Under the pieces are notes generated by a model. It ran no database searches. It saw nothing but the letters and a program-made list of their open reading frames with translations, and was not told the DNA's origin. From contig MU008151.1 in assembly GCA_010909165.1 (NCBI GenBank), positions 124,001 to 188,000 of the forward strand: DNA of 64,000 nucleotides, written 5' to 3'. This DNA comes from Anthoceros angustus. Lineage: Eukaryota > Streptophyta > Anthocerotopsida > Anthocerotales > Anthocerotaceae. Of this stretch, positions 61,701 through 64,000 are shown piece after piece. The position numbers and the translations under genes are program-made. The stretch's first letter is position 1, and every line of letters starts with the position of its first letter.

Positions 61701-62491
61701 TGCATCTTATGCAAAATTGAGTTAACATCAACATTGAATAGTAAATTGATCATGTTGTGCACAAACTAACTACTTGATATATGAACACCAAAACATGTTA
61801 ATACATGATGAATATGTATTCTAAAGTAATATGTCTTGAACAGACAACAAAAGCATAGGTTACATTCTTTAATCCATCATGAGAAAGTGGATTGTAATGG
61901 TAAATATTGTACAAAATATATAATAAATATAAAATATAATAAATACATATTTGATAAACTTTAGATAGATAGCTAGGACTGATAAGAATTAACTTAGAAA
62001 ACTCCACCATTGAGTCATGGGTGAGCCGACACATGCCATAACCATTACCATCATGATCGCAAAGGATCTTCATGGCTTGGCTATCTATTGGAGTTTTTCC
62101 TTAGTGAGTTATTTATACTCATATTTACTTATATTTATTATTTTATTTCATACTTACGATATATTTTATACCCTATTTATCATCATGTGGATGAGTTAGA
62201 TTTCACAAATTTGAAGAATTAAAATGAAAATACCAAAGTATGTTTTATTACTAAATATTTTAAAGAGATATATGTGATACGAGCAAACTAGAACTTTAAT
62301 GGGCTCACGTTTTGGACTTATTATATTATGCTTCCTTTCTACTAAGAAAAACTAGGTTAAAAATGTTTCATATATCATATTTGCTTCTTACTAGAGAAAA
62401 AATATTTTATTCTTTAAAATATCATGCTTTATCGGTGAATTGAATTATACTATATTCAATTACAATACTAAAATTTCTAACAATAAGGTAT
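58776..62491. other. Gene-free stretch between BT1-like gene and LTR-like copy 2
   Basis: The first ~1 kb is probably the BT1-like promoter and contains a diverged ~205-bp tandem duplication. Open frames at 59.2-61.3 kb have no recognised motifs. Short tandem repeats occur at 60396-60460 (25-bp unit, GGCATG-GCCCCTGGATTGATG-like) and 61430-61480 (26-bp unit containing GGATGAGGAAGGGATTAGGG). From 61.3 kb the DNA is AT-rich with a TA microsatellite at 61620-61636. Confidence 0.5.
59026..59402. repeat. Diverged tandem duplication of about 205 bp
   Basis: CATCCGAACACTTCC, CAATCCAAACAA, GCCTGCTCGGAGA, CTCCCGATGC and CAACTTTT in copy 1 (59026-59200) recur in order in copy 2 (59233-59402), about 207 bp downstream. 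Confidence 0.75.
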
Positions 62492-63960
62492 TGTTGAAAT
62501 AGGGTAGAAAAATGAAAAGGAAAAAGAGGCAAAAAGTTAATTAGTCACTGCCCTATTTAGAAGATGCATATGTTACATGCTTTATGCAATCTCCTATTAG
62601 AAAGGAATTGCTACAACCACTAATGTAGAATTACCTAGAGAGGACTCTTAATAATGAGTGGTCTATAAGAATCCCCTGAGTTAGTAGCTGCTTAGTTAAG
62701 GAAGAACTGCCTAGAGAGGACTCTTAAATGATCAGTGGTCTGTAAGAATCCTCTGAGTTAGTAGCTACTTAGTTAAGGCGAGCTTGCGGGATATATAAGG
62801 GCGAGAGCAAGGGCTTTGAAGAATGATGAGTATATCATCATCATTTAGTTCTTAGTTAAGGAAGAACTGCCTAGAGAGGACTCTTAATGATCAGTGGTCT
62901 GTAAGAATCCTCTGAGTTAGTAGCTACTTAGTTAAGGCGAGCTTGCGGGATATATAAGGGCGAGAGCAAGGGCTTTGAAGAATGATGAATATATCATCAT
63001 CATTTAGTTCATGATGCGCCGCAAGCTTTGTGTTGAGAGATTTGTGGAGTCTAGCTAGTGAGCAAGCCCTTGAGTCAAGGGCAATAGCCAGTTGGGCATA
63101 GATAGACAAACTCAAGTATGTATTCTTTGAATAAAGAGCAGTACCTCGAAGAGGTGGCCTGCGAATGTCCGTGGACGGCAGGCTACTTAAAGCCCAAGCT
63201 ACTTAAAGCCTAGTGTTGCCTCTGTGGACGGCAGGCTACTTAAAGCCCAAGCTACTTAAAGCCTAGTGTTGCCTTTGTGGAAAGCCCAGGCTACTTAAAG
63301 CCTAGTGTTGCCTATGTGGAAAGCCCAGGCTACTTAAAGCCTAGTGTTGCCTCTGTGGACGGCCTCTTCGAGCCTGCGAGTGTCCGTGGACGGCAGGCTA
63401 CTTAAAGCCTAGAGGCAAGGCAGGCTACTTAAAGCCTAGTGTTGCCTCTTTGGACAGCCTCTTGGAGCCTAGTGTTGTTGCGTATTGAGGTTGAAAGCAC
63501 CAAGAATTGTGTAAGTCTCTTGTCGAATGAATTGACGAGGTCCTTGTGGAGTGAATTGGTGAAGTCCTAGAATGCTGATGCTTAATGAATTGGCGAGGTC
63601 TTTGTGGAGTGAATTGGCGAAGTCCTAGAATGCTGATGCTTAATGAATTGGCAAGGTCCTTGTGGAGTGAATTGGCGAAGTCCTAGAATGCTGATGCTTC
63701 CTTACTGGCTGCGTAGTGAGAGGCCGTAGTGAAGGGCTTTACTCTAACCAGGATGGATAGATAATTATGAGAGAGATCTCATCGAGAACACCACACATCT
63801 CACAGGTAGCCACAGAAGGGCACAGCTAGCAGCTAGCACACCGAAACACATTTTTTGGAGCTTATGTGTTTGAGTGTCGGAGGCCAAAGCCGGCTTCATC
63901 GAACTAGTTTCACTTGCACGGATTTCTTGCATACATCTCCGCCCGGCGAGAAATGTAACA
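62492..63960 (+). mobile_element. LTR-like repeat, copy 2
   Basis: The left end TGTTGAAATAGGG matches copy 1 at 23832. The likely right end is GAGAAATGTAACA at 63960, giving TG...CA ends and a length near 1.47 kb. Internal tandem structure: duplicated GAACTGCCTAGAGAGGACTC blocks (62700 and 62865), a GGCTACTTAAAGCC array (63180-63430) and three GAATTGGCGAAGTCCTAGAA units (63540-63700). GAATAAAGAGCAG near 63128 could be a polyadenylation region. Flanking bases do not form a clear 5-bp duplication. No primer-binding site follows before the window ends. Confidence 0.5.
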
Positions 63961-64000
63961 TAGTAATGTACAAACTCCTTCCACGGAGGTTGGAAAAAAA

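Overview
The window is nuclear DNA from a land plant. Genes carry many short GT-AG introns (mostly about 80-150 nt). The gene set is plant-specific: a LUX/PCL1-type GARP factor, an AGO4-type Argonaute, a BT1-type adenylate carrier, plant cytosolic FBPase, PR-1 and PPR proteins with E and DYW-type tails. The form of the PPR tails, the compact introns and a crinkler-like kinase gene would fit a seed-free lineage (bryophyte or lycophyte), but the sequence alone does not fix the species.

Layout. 1-1.7 kb: 5' part of an HSP70-8-like gene (minus strand). 1.7-16.1 kb: long gene-poor stretch, GC-rich from about 5 kb, with microsatellites and tRNA-Gly-like fragments, running into the leader of a LUX/PCL1 gene (16.1-17.6 kb, plus). 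20.3-22.5 kb: 12-exon cytosolic FBPase (plus). 23.4-23.7 kb: three-exon RPB12/RPABC4 (minus). 23.8-25.3 kb: decayed LTR-like repeat with internal tandem arrays. 25.9-27 kb: unrecognised multi-pass membrane protein gene (minus). 29-36.2 kb: PPR cluster with one long intronless gene (minus) containing a perfect 621-bp internal duplication, a divergent frameshifted paralogue (plus) preceded by an ORF with an OSB-type PDF motif, and a third 5' fragment (minus). 36.7-38.9 kb: three-exon gene that looks like a nuclease-like plus kinase-like fusion. 39.5-40.2 kb: secreted PR-1/CAP protein.

41-52.3 kb is an AT-rich repeat island. It holds a retroelement gag relic, two copies of a 1.1-kb segment, a roughly 18-copy tandem array of a palindrome-bearing monomer, and a pogo-like MITE with TIRs and a TA duplication. 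At about 52.3 kb composition switches to very GC-rich at the promoter of a 21-exon AGO4/6/9-clade Argonaute (52.7-57.2 kb, plus). A three-exon BT1-like carrier follows (57.3-58.8 kb, minus). From 61.3 kb the sequence is AT-rich again and ends in a second copy of the LTR-like repeat seen at 23.8 kb.

The genes do not form one pathway. The items most worth a second look are the nuclease/kinase fusion, the PPR cluster with its exact internal duplication and PDF-motif ORF, the palindromic array, and the frame conflict inside the LUX coding region. Exon borders were set by hand from splice sites, reading phase and family knowledge.
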